The notes under the pieces are model-generated. The model did no database searches. It was given only the letters and a program-made list of their open reading frames with translations, and had not been told where the DNA came from. From contig JBKPAG010000001.1 in NCBI GenBank assembly GCA_046726315.1, forward strand, positions 124,001 through 188,000: DNA of 64,000 nt, in the 5' to 3' direction. The stretch comes from JACVRX01 sp046726315 (lineage in GTDB: Bacteria; Actinomycetota; Actinomycetes; Jiangellales; Jiangellaceae). A program made the position numbers and the translations under genes. Shown piece by piece: positions 42,414 to 50,617 of the stretch (position 1 is its first letter; each line of letters begins with the position of its first letter).

Positions 42414-43340
42414 TCACGACGCGGCTAAGCGGTCGAGGGCGTGCTGCAATTCGGCCGGGTAGGGCGAGCTGAAGGACACCCGCTCCCCGGTGCTTGGCTG
42501 GTCGAAGCCGAGGCGAACGGCATGTAACCACTGCCGCTGCAGCCCCAGCCGCGCGGCCAAGACCGGGTCAGCACCATAGGTCAGGTCGCCCACGCACGGG
42601 TGGCGCAGCGCGCTCATGTGCACCCGGATCTGGTGGGTTCGCCCAGTCTCGAGGCGGATCTCGAGCAGGCTGGCCGCCGGGAACGCCTCCAACGTGTCGT
42701 ACTGCGTGACGCTGGGTCGGCCGCCGGCCACCACGGCCCAGCGATGGTCTTGGGTCGGATGACGGTCGATCGGTGCATCGACGGTTCCCCGAGTCGGGTC
42801 CGGGTGGCCCTGCACCAGCGCGTGGTAGATCTTGTCGACAGTGCGGTCTCGAAACTGTCGCTTGAGCACGGTGTAGGCGGGCTCTGACTTGGCAACCACC
42901 ATCAGACCGCTGGTGCCGACGTCGAGCCGGTGCACGATCCCCTGGCGTTCAGCCGCGCCGCTCGTCGACACCGCGAAACCGGCCGCAGCCAACCCGCCAA
43001 CGACCGTCGGGCCGGACCACCCAGGGCTCGGGTGGGCCGCCACCCCGACCGGCTTGTCGACGACCACCACATCCCGATCGTCATGCACCACGGTCATACC
43101 CTCGACCGTCACTGGCACGACCTGCACCGGGCCGGGCGACGGCGGTAACTCGACGTCGAGCCAGGAGCCGGCCTGCACCCGGTCGGACTTCGCGACGGCC
43201 GCGCCGTCGATTAGTACACGCCCATCCTCGATCAGCGCGACGGCCCGGCTGCGGGAAAGCCCGAACAATCGGGCAAGCGCGGAATCCAAGCGCTCGCCTT
43301 GCAGTCCCTCCGGCACCGGCAAGCTCCGCCGGTTGGTCAC
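42414..43340 (-). CDS. rluD: RluD-type 23S rRNA pseudouridine synthase
   Basis: 308 residues from GTG 43340 (GTGA overlap with lspA). N-terminal S4 RNA-binding domain (RLDSALARLFGLSRSRAVAL, EDGRVLIDGAAVAKSDRVQ) followed by the catalytic domain with the Asp in IVHRLDVGTSGLMVVAKSEP, preceded by VVVDKPVGVAAHPSPG, and ending RLETGRTHQIRVHMSALRHP. Modifies U1911/1915/1917 type positions in helix 69 by family analogy. Confidence 0.93.
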   Translation of the reverse strand: MTNRRSLPVPEGLQGERLDSALARLFGLSRSRAVALIEDGRVLIDGAAVAKSDRVQAGSWLDVELPPSPGPVQVVPVTVEGMTVVHDDRDVVVVDKPVGVAAHPSPGWSGPTVVGGLAAAGFAVSTSGAAERQGIVHRLDVGTSGLMVVAKSEPAYTVLKRQFRDRTVDKIYHALVQGHPDPTRGTVDAPIDRHPTQDHRWAVVAGGRPSVTQYDTLEAFPAASLLEIRLETGRTHQIRVHMSALRHPCVGDLTYGADPVLAARLGLQRQWLHAVRLGFDQPSTGERVSFSSPYPAELQHALDRLAAS

Positions 43341-43888
43341 CCGTTCTCCCGGCCGGGTCGAGCGTCGTCGTAGGTCACGCCGCGCAGGCTCAGCCACGCC
43401 ATCAACACGGCGGAAGCCACGATCACCGAGTCGGCCAGGTTGAAGACCGGCCAGTTCGGCAGCTCCAGAAAGTCGACAACATGGCCGCGAAACGGCGCTG
43501 GCTCTCGTAACACCCGGTCGAGGAGGTTGCCGACGGCTCCGCCCAGCAGACCGCCGAACGCGACCGCCCACGGCAAACTGCTCACGCTCCTGCTCAGCCG
43601 GAGGATGACGATGATCACCGCCACGGCAATCGCCGTGAACAGCCCCGTCATCCCGGTGGCGAAACTGAAGGCGGCGCCGGGATTACGGACCAGGCGTAAC
43701 TCGAGAATCCCGTCGATCACCTCTACCACGGTGCCGTCCTGTAACGAAGCTACGGCGACAACCTTGCTGATCTGGTCGAGGACGACCACGGTAGCGGCCA
43801 CAGCGAGAAGGACGCCGACCCGGCGGCGTCCTCCCGTTGCCTGTATGGCAGCGTCGCCCGTCAGCGACGCTCCTCCAGTTGCTTGCAT
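43337..43888 (-). CDS. lspA: Lipoprotein signal peptidase
   Basis: 183 residues from ATG 43888, overlapping dksA by 28 bp; no clear ribosome site precedes this ATG, while GGAGGAG lies ahead of a later CTG at the dksA stop, so the true start is uncertain. Four membrane helices; catalytic Asp residues in HVVDFLELPNWPVFNLADSV and the conserved RNPGAAFSFA and DQISKVVAV blocks. Cleaves the signal peptide after Lgt modification. Confidence 0.93.
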   Translation of the reverse strand: MQATGGASLTGDAAIQATGGRRRVGVLLAVAATVVVLDQISKVVAVASLQDGTVVEVIDGILELRLVRNPGAAFSFATGMTGLFTAIAVAVIIVILRLSRSVSSLPWAVAFGGLLGGAVGNLLDRVLREPAPFRGHVVDFLELPNWPVFNLADSVIVASAVLMAWLSLRGVTYDDARPGRENG

Positions 43889-44763
43889 GTCATGCACAGT
43901 GTCGCACGCGGGAACGCCTGCAGCCGCGCCTTGCCGATGGGGTTGCCGCAACTCTCACACACGCCGTATGAGCCGTCGTCGATCCTGGCCAACGCCCGCT
44001 CGGTCTGACCGAGGATCTCGCGATGGCTCGCCGCGAGGGACATCTCGTGTTCCCGCTCGAACGTCTTCGAGCCGGTATCCGCCTGGTCCTCACCACCGGT
44101 ATCAGTGCTGTCTCGCAGCAGGTCGGCGATGTCGGACTCTGCCTCGGAGATCTCACTGCGTAGACGCACGGCCTCTGTTTCGAGGAGAGTCCTGACCTCG
44201 GCGAGCTCGGCAGCAGTCCATGGCCGCTCGTCCGCGCGGACCACCAGTGCTTCTGGTGCGGCCTTCCGAGCTCGTGCCGTGGTCGCGGTGGGAGGCGCCT
44301 TCTTGGTCGCCGTGGAAGGCGCCTTCTTCGCTGGGGCCCGCTTCTCCGGGGCCTTCTTCGCTGGAACCCGCTTCACCGGTGCGGCCTTCTTCGCTGGGGC
44401 TCGCTTCGCCGGGGCAGCCTTCTTCGGTGCGGCCTTCTTCGGCGCGGCCTTCTTCGGCGCGGCCTTCTTCGGCGCGGTGGTGCTGGGGGTGGCCTTGGCC
44501 GGCGTCGCCTTCTTGGCCGGGACCTTCTTGGCCGCCGCCTTGGTTGCGGGTGTGACGTTCGCCGATGTCTTCTTCGGCGGGGTCGCCTTTTCGGCCGAGG
44601 CCGCCTGTTTTCCGGTCGTGTTCCCGGCTGCCTTGCCCGAAGAGGCTGGCGGGCTAGACCCAGATGCGCGCCCGCGGCCGCCAGTGACGGCGCGCGCCGC
44701 CGACGCTACGTCCGAGACTGCCCGGCGCACGCGCCCGGTGATGCCCTTGCCGCTGTCCACCAT
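43861..44763 (-). CDS. DksA/TraR zinc-finger protein with histone-H1-like Lys/Ala/Pro tail
   Basis: 300 residues from ATG 44763 with AGGGGG upstream. Residues ~48-175 are low-complexity AAKK/APKK/PAKKA repeats (five near-identical KKAAPKKAAP units in the middle), basic and disordered, like H1 or HupB tails. Residues ~185-300 are a DksA/TraR domain: helical hairpin (WTAAELAEVRTLLETEAVRL, ISEAESDIADLLRDS) and C4 zinc finger C269-x2-C272 ... C290-x2-C293. The usual DksA tip DxxDxA is not evident. Probably binds DNA or RNA polymerase. Divergent from ileS; cotranscribed with lspA and rluD. Confidence 0.88.
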   Translation of the reverse strand: MVDSGKGITGRVRRAVSDVASAARAVTGGRGRASGSSPPASSGKAAGNTTGKQAASAEKATPPKKTSANVTPATKAAAKKVPAKKATPAKATPSTTAPKKAAPKKAAPKKAAPKKAAPAKRAPAKKAAPVKRVPAKKAPEKRAPAKKAPSTATKKAPPTATTARARKAAPEALVVRADERPWTAAELAEVRTLLETEAVRLRSEISEAESDIADLLRDSTDTGGEDQADTGSKTFEREHEMSLAASHREILGQTERALARIDDGSYGVCESCGNPIGKARLQAFPRATLCMTCKQLEERR

Positions 44764-44895
44764 GACGCGGCCCCCTGCCTGGCTGATCACGTGATCGTCT
44801 GAGGTCTCGTGAGGATAGATCCCCGGCGAGCCAGGCAGCAATTGTCCCCACCGCAGGCCGGGGTAATCCGCAGGACCGCGCTGGACCCGCACCCG

Positions 44896-44901
44896 TAGAC
44901 T
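44896..44901 (+). promoter_or_regulatory. ileS: Possible -10 element of ileS
   Basis: TAGACT in the context CCGTAGACTGACC, the usual actinobacterial TAnnnT form. It lies about 25 bp before the first T-box stem. No good -35 hexamer was found, so this is tentative. Confidence 0.35.
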
Positions 44902-44907
44902 GACCGG

Positions 44908-45180
44908 GCGAACAGGTGTCGATGGGGACGAGTAGTCCGACAGACGGCCACCAGCGACCCGGGGACGGTGTGAGCCCGGGGGCTCGAGTTGTGACGAAGA
45001 TCACCCCGGAGCCGCCGGGAGAAAGGGCGCTTGCCCGAGTAGAACCGGCCGCGGCGAAATGAAGTGGGCCGTGCATCCAGGCGGCCAAGGAGGGTGGTAC
45101 CGCGGGGCATGGCCGGTCAGACGACCGGCAATCCTCGTCCCTCCGTCGGAGGCCAGAAACGACGGAGGACCCTCGAGATT
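44908..45180 (+). promoter_or_regulatory. T-box leader of ileS, translational type
   Basis: The T-box core TGGTACCGCG is at 45095-45104 (AGGAGGGTGGTACCGCGG). Stem I can close with GGGG (44924-44927) / CCCC (45004-45007); on its 5' side is GACGAGTAG as in other T-boxes, and on the 3' side the specifier ATC (45000-45002) followed by A, matching isoleucine. Downstream, CTCCGTCG (45141-45148) pairs with CGACGGAG (45160-45167), burying the ribosome site GGAGGA next to the ATG at 45181. Uncharged tRNA-Ile should therefore free the ribosome site. No terminator U-run is present. Confidence 0.9.
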
Positions 45181-48100
45181 ATGGACACGCCGCTGTACCG
45201 ACCAGTGCCCAGTCAGGTCGATCTGCCCGCCATGGAGCGTGACATCCTCGCATTCTGGCGCGAACACGACACCTTCGCCCGGACACTCAAGCTCAGCGAG
45301 GGCCGGCCCCGCTGGATCTTCTACGAAGGCCCCCCGACGGCGAACGGCCTGCCCGGCACACATCACGTCGAGGCTCGGGTCTTCAAGGACGTCTTTCCGC
45401 GTTATCGGACGATGAAGGGTTACCACGTCCCGCGGAAAGCCGGTTGGGACTGTCACGGCCTGCCTGTGGAGATCGAGGTCGAGAAGGAACTCGGTTTTTC
45501 CGGGAAGCCCGACATCGAGGCGTTCGGTGTCGCCGAGTTCAACGCCCGCTGCAGGGCATCCGTCGAACGCCATGTGGACGCGTTCGAGGAAATGACAGAG
45601 CGGATGGGGTATTGGGTCGACACCAGCCAGGCCTACCGGACCATGGATTCCAGCTACGTCCAAAGTGTCTGGTGGTCGCTCAAGCTCGTGTACGACCGGG
45701 GTTTGCTCGTCGAGGACCATCGAGTCGCGCCGTACTGCCCTCGCTGTGGGACTGGACTGTCCGATCATGAGCTCGCGATGGGCTATGAGACCGTCGTCGA
45801 CCCCTCGGTCTACGTACGCCTCCCACTCACGTCCGGGCCGCTGGCAGGTCGGGCCAGCCTGCTGGTGTGGACGACCACGCCGTGGACGCTCGTCGCCAAC
45901 ACAGCCACCGCAGTACACCCAATGGTCACCTATGGTGTGGCGACCGACGGCACCGAGACTCTGGTCGTGGCCGAGCCGCTGATCGAGTCGTCCCTGGGCC
46001 CCGGCTGGACGGTTGTCGACCGTTACACCGGTGCCGACATGGAGGGCTGGCGGTATCTGCCGCCGTTCGAGCTGGTCGAGATCCCCGATGCGCACTTCGT
46101 CGTCGTCGACGAGTACGTGACCACAGCGGATGGCACCGGGCTGGTCCACCAAGCGCCCGCTTTCGGTGCCGATGACCTGCGGGTTTGCCGCATGTACGGG
46201 CTGCCCATAGTCAACCCGATCCGCCCGGACGGTACGTTCGCCGACGACGTGCCTCTCATCGGCGGGCAGTTCTTCAAGCACGCCGACACGGCGCTGGTGA
46301 AGGACCTGGAAGTGCGGGGGCTCCTCCTCCGCCATACCGGCTATGAGCACGCCTACCCGCACTGCTGGCGCTGCCACACGCCGCTGCTCTACTACGCGCA
46401 GCCGTCGTGGTACGTCCGAACCACCGCGATCAAGGACGCGCTGCTGCGTGAGAACGAGCACACGACCTGGTATCCCGAGACGATCAAGTGGGGCCGCTAC
46501 GGCGAGTGGCTGCGCAACAATGTCGACTGGGCACTGTCCCGCACCCGGTACTGGGGAACGCCGCTGCCGGTGTGGCGATGCGATACCGAACCCAATCATC
46601 TGGTCTGCGTGGGCTCCCTCGCCGAACTGTCCGAACTCGCCGGTCGGGATCTGTCCGACCTGGACCCACACCGCCCGTACGTCGATGAGGTGACCCTTCG
46701 CTGCCCGCACGGGGACGGGACGATGCGCCGGGAACCCTACGTCATCGACGCCTGGTACGACTCGGGATCGATGCCGTTCGCCCAATGGGGATACCCGCAC
46801 GCAGCGGACAGTGCCGAGACGTTCCGGACCTCCTACCCGGCGCAGTACATCTGCGAGGGACTCGACCAGACGCGGGGTTGGTTCTACACCCTGATGGCGG
46901 TCGGCACGCTGGTCTTCGACCGTTCGTCGTACGAGAACGTCGTGTGCCTGGGCCTGATCCTCGCGGATGACGGCCGCCGGATGAGCAAGCATCTGGGCAA
47001 CATCCTCGAGCCGCTGCCGCTGATGGACCGGCACGGCGCAGACGGCGTCCGGTGGTTCATGCTGGCGAGCGGATCGCCCTGGCTCCCCCGCCGGGTCGGC
47101 CATGCGTCGATCCAGGAAGGCGTGCGCAAGGTCCTGTTGACCTACTGGAACACCGTGTCTTTCCTGTCCCTCTACGGCAGGGCGAACAGCTGGTCGCCAG
47201 CTGACGGAGTACCCCCAGCCGGGGACCGGCCGGTGCTCGACCAATGGGCTCTTTCTGAGCTCAACCGGCTGGTCAAGGACGTCGACGCGGCGTTGGACCG
47301 GTTCGACACCCAGCGGGCAGGTGCTCAGCTGGCGGCGTTCGTCGACGACCTGTCCAACTGGTACGTCCGGCGGTCGCGGCGGCGGTTCTGGGACGGCGAT
47401 CCTGCGGCGCTGGCGACCCTGCACGAATGCGTCGAGGTCCTCACCCGGCTGCTCGCGCCAATGGTGCCGTTCGTCGCCGAGCGGGTCTGGCAGGACATCG
47501 TCCGGCCGGTATTGCCGCATGCCCCCGAGTCGGTGCACATGGCAGCCTGGCCGGCACACGACGATTCTGCAATCGATGACGTGCTGAGCGCTGACGTCGC
47601 ACTGGTCCGCCGGCTGGTCGAGCTGGGCCGTGCGGCCCGGGCGGCGTCGGGTGTGCGGATCCGTCAGCCGCTGGCCCGCGCCCTGGTCGGTGCGTCGGGA
47701 TGGAGTTCGCTGCCGGCAGCGCTTCGGGCCGAGATCGCAGACGAGCTCAACGTCGGCGAGGTTTCAGCGCTGGCGGAGTCGGCACAGGAACTGGTCGACC
47801 TGACCGCGAAGGCGAACTTCCGCTCGCTGGGCCGGCGCTTCGGCAAGGACACGCCGCGCGTGGCAGCGGCGATCGGCGCTGCCGATGCCGGGGCCCTCGC
47901 CGCCGCTCTGCGCACGGACGGTCGGGCGTCGCTCGCCCTCGCCGACCTCGGCGATGTCGAAATCAGCGCCGATGACGTCTTGTTCACCGAGACCCCACGA
48001 GAGGGCTGGGCGGTTGCGCGCGAGGGTGAGACGGTCGCCCTCGACCTCACCGTGACTGACACACTGGTGCGCGCCGGGTTGGCGCGCGAAGTCGTCCGGT

Positions 48101-48336
48101 TGGTCCAAGAGGCCCGCAAGGCCCGCGGCTTCGACGTCACCGATCGCGTGGAGCTTGCCTGGCATGCCGACGGTGAGCTGGCTGTGGCACTCCGCGAGCA
48201 TGCCGGCACCGTTGCCGCCGAAGTACTGGCGACATCCCTTCACGACGACCTCAGCGCTCTAGCCGGCGAGCCCGATCACACCGCCGCCGACTTGGGCCTG
48301 CGTTTCCGCCTGCGCCGGGCGAAGCAGCGCGCCTAG
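45181..48336 (+). CDS. ileS: Isoleucyl-tRNA synthetase
   Basis: 1051 residues from ATG 45181 (MDTPLYRPVPSQVDLPAM); the frame is open further up but that part is the T-box. Class I synthetase: HIGH-like GPPTANGLPGTHHVEARV, CP1 editing domain with LVWTTTPWTLVANTATAV and GTGLVHQAPAFGADD, KMSKS as DDGRRMSKHLGN, anticodon-binding alpha bundle. Length and the GTHH variant fit the long, eukaryote-like type 2 IleS, which in other bacteria is mupirocin-insensitive (family knowledge, not shown here). Its 3' end overlaps wag31 by 4 bp on the other strand. Confidence 0.97.
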   Translation: MDTPLYRPVPSQVDLPAMERDILAFWREHDTFARTLKLSEGRPRWIFYEGPPTANGLPGTHHVEARVFKDVFPRYRTMKGYHVPRKAGWDCHGLPVEIEVEKELGFSGKPDIEAFGVAEFNARCRASVERHVDAFEEMTERMGYWVDTSQAYRTMDSSYVQSVWWSLKLVYDRGLLVEDHRVAPYCPRCGTGLSDHELAMGYETVVDPSVYVRLPLTSGPLAGRASLLVWTTTPWTLVANTATAVHPMVTYGVATDGTETLVVAEPLIESSLGPGWTVVDRYTGADMEGWRYLPPFELVEIPDAHFVVVDEYVTTADGTGLVHQAPAFGADDLRVCRMYGLPIVNPIRPDGTFADDVPLIGGQFFKHADTALVKDLEVRGLLLRHTGYEHAYPHCWRCHTPLLYYAQPSWYVRTTAIKDALLRENEHTTWYPETIKWGRYGEWLRNNVDWALSRTRYWGTPLPVWRCDTEPNHLVCVGSLAELSELAGRDLSDLDPHRPYVDEVTLRCPHGDGTMRREPYVIDAWYDSGSMPFAQWGYPHAADSAETFRTSYPAQYICEGLDQTRGWFYTLMAVGTLVFDRSSYENVVCLGLILADDGRRMSKHLGNILEPLPLMDRHGADGVRWFMLASGSPWLPRRVGHASIQEGVRKVLLTYWNTVSFLSLYGRANSWSPADGVPPAGDRPVLDQWALSELNRLVKDVDAALDRFDTQRAGAQLAAFVDDLSNWYVRRSRRRFWDGDPAALATLHECVEVLTRLLAPMVPFVAERVWQDIVRPVLPHAPESVHMAAWPAHDDSAIDDVLSADVALVRRLVELGRAARAASGVRIRQPLARALVGASGWSSLPAALRAEIADELNVGEVSALAESAQELVDLTAKANFRSLGRRFGKDTPRVAAAIGAADAGALAAALRTDGRASLALADLGDVEISADDVLFTETPREGWAVAREGETVALDLTVTDTLVRAGLAREVVRLVQEARKARGFDVTDRVELAWHADGELAVALREHAGTVAAEVLATSLHDDLSALAGEPDHTAADLGLRFRLRRAKQRA

Positions 48337-49115
48337 TGCTGTTCGTCGTCGAGCAGGCTGGCCACGGACCGCAGCGATCCGCCTGCTGAACTGGCGGCAG
48401 CCGTCGTCGCCATCGCCTCGGCCGGCGGGGCCTCGTTGACGATCGGAGCCGCCGCGGCTCCGTCAGGCGTTCCCGCAGTGGTTTCGAGTTTGCGGAGCTC
48501 GCTCTCCAGGTAGGCCTTGAGCCTGCTGCGGTATTCGCGTTCGAACGCCTTGAGGTTCTCGACCTGACTCTCCAGGTGCTCACGCTCGGCTTCCAGCCGG
48601 CCGACGACCTGCTCGTGCCGCTCCTGAGCCTCCCGGTCGAGCGTCTCGGCGCGGGAGCGGGCGTCCTGCTCGATCTGGGTGACCTTGGCCGAACTCTCCG
48701 CATCGACCGACTCGGCGCGCTGGCGTGCCTCGGCCAGCAGCTTGTCGGCCTCGACCTTGGCATCGGCGAGCAGTTCGTCAGCGGTCTTCTGAGCCAGCGC
48801 GAGAACCTTTGCAGCCGCCTCGATCGGAGGGCCACCCGGCGCAGGGGCGGGCGCAGCCGCGGGGGCAGGCGCCTGGGCGGGGGGTGGCGCCTCGGCGCGC
48901 TGCCGTGCGACCGGCGTCACAGCAGTGGCGACCAGGCCTCCGCCTCGCGTGACAGCGGCGAGCTTGTCACGAAGCTCGTCGTTCTCACGGTGCATCCGGG
49001 TCAGTTCGGCCTCGACCTCGTCCAGGAACTCGTCGACCTCCTGCATGTCGTAACCCTCACGGAGGCGGACGGTCGTGAACTCCTTGTTCTGGACGTCCTC
49101 GGGACTCAGCGGCAT
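48333..49115 (-). CDS. wag31: DivIVA / Wag31 polar growth protein
   Basis: 260 residues from ATG 49115. N-terminal DivIVA domain (MPLSPEDVQNKEFTTVRLRE, YDMQEVDEFLDEVEAELTRM), then a Pro/Ala-rich linker (about 70-98), a long coiled coil (about 100-210, LADAKVEADKLLAEARQRAE...) and a variable tail. Marks negatively curved membrane and recruits cell-wall synthesis to the poles in actinobacteria. Converges on ileS; yggT lies 46 bp upstream. Confidence 0.95.
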   Translation of the reverse strand: MPLSPEDVQNKEFTTVRLREGYDMQEVDEFLDEVEAELTRMHRENDELRDKLAAVTRGGGLVATAVTPVARQRAEAPPPAQAPAPAAAPAPAPGGPPIEAAAKVLALAQKTADELLADAKVEADKLLAEARQRAESVDAESSAKVTQIEQDARSRAETLDREAQERHEQVVGRLEAEREHLESQVENLKAFEREYRSRLKAYLESELRKLETTAGTPDGAAAAPIVNEAPPAEAMATTAAASSAGGSLRSVASLLDDEQH

Positions 49116-49161
49116 AGCTTCACCTCAGGGTTGAGCGCGGACAAGTGGTCACCGTACCCCG

Positions 49162-49509
49162 TCACCGGAAGGAGCCCACAACCGAAAGCGCAATCTGGAC
49201 CAGGATGATGAGAATGATGAAGGCGAGGTCGAGCGCGATCGACCCCAATCGGAGGGGTGGAACGAACCGCCGGATCGCGTTCAGCGGCGGGTCTGTCACG
49301 GTGTAGACGGCCTCCAAGACCACCAGGAGGAGGCCCTTCGGCTGCCAGTCCCGGGCGAACACCTGGATCCAGTCGGCCACCAAGCGGGCAAGCATGGCGA
49401 TGAAGAACAGCCACAACGCCACGTAAAGCACCTGGGCGACGACCGGAATCACAGGAGACGAACCTACCTGACCGGGCTGGGCAATCAATCCGATGGTCAC
49501 CGATCCCAT
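49162..49509 (-). CDS. yggT: YggT-family membrane protein
   Basis: 115 residues, two membrane helices (VVAQVLYVALWLFFIAMLAR; IALDLAFIILIILVQIALSV) around the conserved loop VADWIQVF and YTVTDPPLNAIRRFVPPLRL. The family sits next to sepF/wag31 across Gram-positives and may help septal or osmotic functions; no activity is established. ATG 49509; an internal start would also be possible. Normally adjacent to sepF, but here an opposite-strand zur lies between. Confidence 0.9.
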   Translation of the reverse strand: MGSVTIGLIAQPGQVGSSPVIPVVAQVLYVALWLFFIAMLARLVADWIQVFARDWQPKGLLLVVLEAVYTVTDPPLNAIRRFVPPLRLGSIALDLAFIILIILVQIALSVVGSFR

Positions 49510-49526
49510 CTAGACTGGACCGGACT

Positions 49527-49610
49527 CGGGACGAAGCCCCGCAGGTAGGGGGTATGCGGGGGCGAAGCCCCCGCAGGTAGGTAGGGGGTATGCGGGGGCG
49601 AAGCCCCCGC
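49527..49610. repeat. Tandem GC-hairpin repeat (repeat E)
   Basis: Two identical 19-nt hairpins GCGGGGGCGAAGCCCCCGC at 49556-49574 and 49592-49610, 36 bp apart, each followed by AGGT(A/G)(G/A) and separated by GTAGGGGGTAT; a decayed third unit CGGGACGAAGCCCCGCAGGT begins at 49527. It fills the 113-bp gap between the divergent yggT and zur starts, 13 bp before the zur ATG. Confidence 0.85.
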
Positions 49611-49622
49611 AGGTGAGGGTCG

Positions 49623-50030
49623 ATGAGCGAGCAGCCGGTCAAGGAGCAGCGCAAGACGCGCCAACGCGTCGCGGTCGACCACGTTCTCGATGAGGTCGAC
49701 GACTTCATCAGCGCCCAGGAGCTCTACCAGGTCCTGCGCGACCGCGGTTCGCAGGTCGGTCTCGCCACGGTCTATCGCACGCTGCAGGCGCTGGCCGACG
49801 ACGGCCGCGTCGACGTGTTGCGCTCGGATGCGGGGGAGGCCGTCTACCGCCGTTGCGCCGAACTCGATCACCATCATCACCTGGTGTGCCGATCATGTGG
49901 TGCCGCCGTGGAGATCGCCCGGCCGTCGTTCGAGGCGTGGGCAGACGAGGTTGCACGCACACATGGCTACGTCGACGTGACACACACGGTCGAGGTGTTC
50001 GGGCTCTGCCCGCGGTGCGCCGAGGGCTAG
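49623..50030 (+). CDS. zur: Zinc uptake regulator, Fur family
   Basis: 135 residues from ATG 49623 (GTGAGGG upstream). Winged helix with RKTRQRVAVDHVLDEVDDF, SAQELYQVLRDRG and recognition helix VGLATVYRTLQALADDG; dimer/metal part with LDHHHHLVCRSCG and the C-terminal CPRC, the four-Cys structural zinc site. DVTHTVEVFGLCPRC matches FurB/Zur of mycobacteria better than FurA. Expected to repress zinc-uptake genes when zinc is bound; none are in the window. Overlaps sepF by 4 bp tail to tail. Confidence 0.88.
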   Translation: MSEQPVKEQRKTRQRVAVDHVLDEVDDFISAQELYQVLRDRGSQVGLATVYRTLQALADDGRVDVLRSDAGEAVYRRCAELDHHHHLVCRSCGAAVEIARPSFEAWADEVARTHGYVDVTHTVEVFGLCPRCAEG

Positions 50031-50545
50031 CTCTGGTTGAAAAACCCGCCGCTGGCGATCCGGGCCTTGTCTTCAGCGGTGACGGTCACGTCCGGCGGTG
50101 AGAGCAGGAACACCTTGGCGGTGACCCGCTCGATGTCACCGCGAAGACCGAAGATCAGACCTGCGGAGAAGTCGACCAGCCGTTTGGCATCAACGTCGTC
50201 CATTTCGGACAGGTTCATGATCACCGGCGTGCCATCCCGGAAGTGCTCACCCAAGGTTCGGGCCTCGTTGTACGTCCGCGGGTGCAGCGTGACGATCCGC
50301 GCGGAGTCCGCGCGCGAGGTAGCGGCTACGCTCATCGGCCGCCGGTCAGCCAGGGTGGCGACGGTCGCGGAGCGTTCCCGCGGCCGGCTATCGGACTCTG
50401 CAGCGGTCCCCCGCGCGGGCTCCGGCGCCGGCTCGGCGTTGTCTTCGCCGAAATCGTCGTACTGCTCGTCGACGTAGTCGTCATAGCGGTCCTGGTCCTC
50501 CACGAGGCCGAGGTAGACCGCAACCTTGCGCATCGCGCCGGCCAT
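50027..50545 (-). CDS. sepF: Cell division protein SepF
   Basis: 172 residues from ATG 50545 (MAGAMRKVAVYLGLVEDQDR); an ATG four codons later is equally good. N-terminal amphipathic membrane-binding helix, an acidic/Pro linker (residues 20-75), then the SepF core: VTLHPRTYNEARTLGEHFRD, PVIMNLSEMDDVDAKRLVDF, GLIFGLRGDIERVTAKVFLL. Anchors FtsZ to the membrane, taking the FtsA/ZipA role in actinobacteria; its ligand, the FtsZ tail, is encoded 1.5 kb upstream. Confidence 0.95.
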   Translation of the reverse strand: MAGAMRKVAVYLGLVEDQDRYDDYVDEQYDDFGEDNAEPAPEPARGTAAESDSRPRERSATVATLADRRPMSVAATSRADSARIVTLHPRTYNEARTLGEHFRDGTPVIMNLSEMDDVDAKRLVDFSAGLIFGLRGDIERVTAKVFLLSPPDVTVTAEDKARIASGGFFNQS

Positions 50546-50617
50546 GCTCCACGTCCTCCGCACTGGTGGAACGTCCGTCCAGGGACCGACGGTCGCCGAT
50601 CTCCTCGGTCAATGACC

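Noticed and set aside
41267..42472. 401-codon + strand frame opposite the chorismate mutase fusion
   Set aside because: Antisense to a gene with recognisable domains; the sequence itself shows no motif or ribosome site.
45001..47559. 852-codon open frame on the - strand opposite ileS
   Set aside because: It is the antisense shadow of a clear isoleucyl-tRNA synthetase; composition is typical of third-position GC effects and no domain is recognisable.
49527..49610. Possible CRISPR array (repeats with 36-bp period)
   Set aside because: Only two full units, the intervening 17 bp are also repeated rather than unique spacers, and there are no cas genes.
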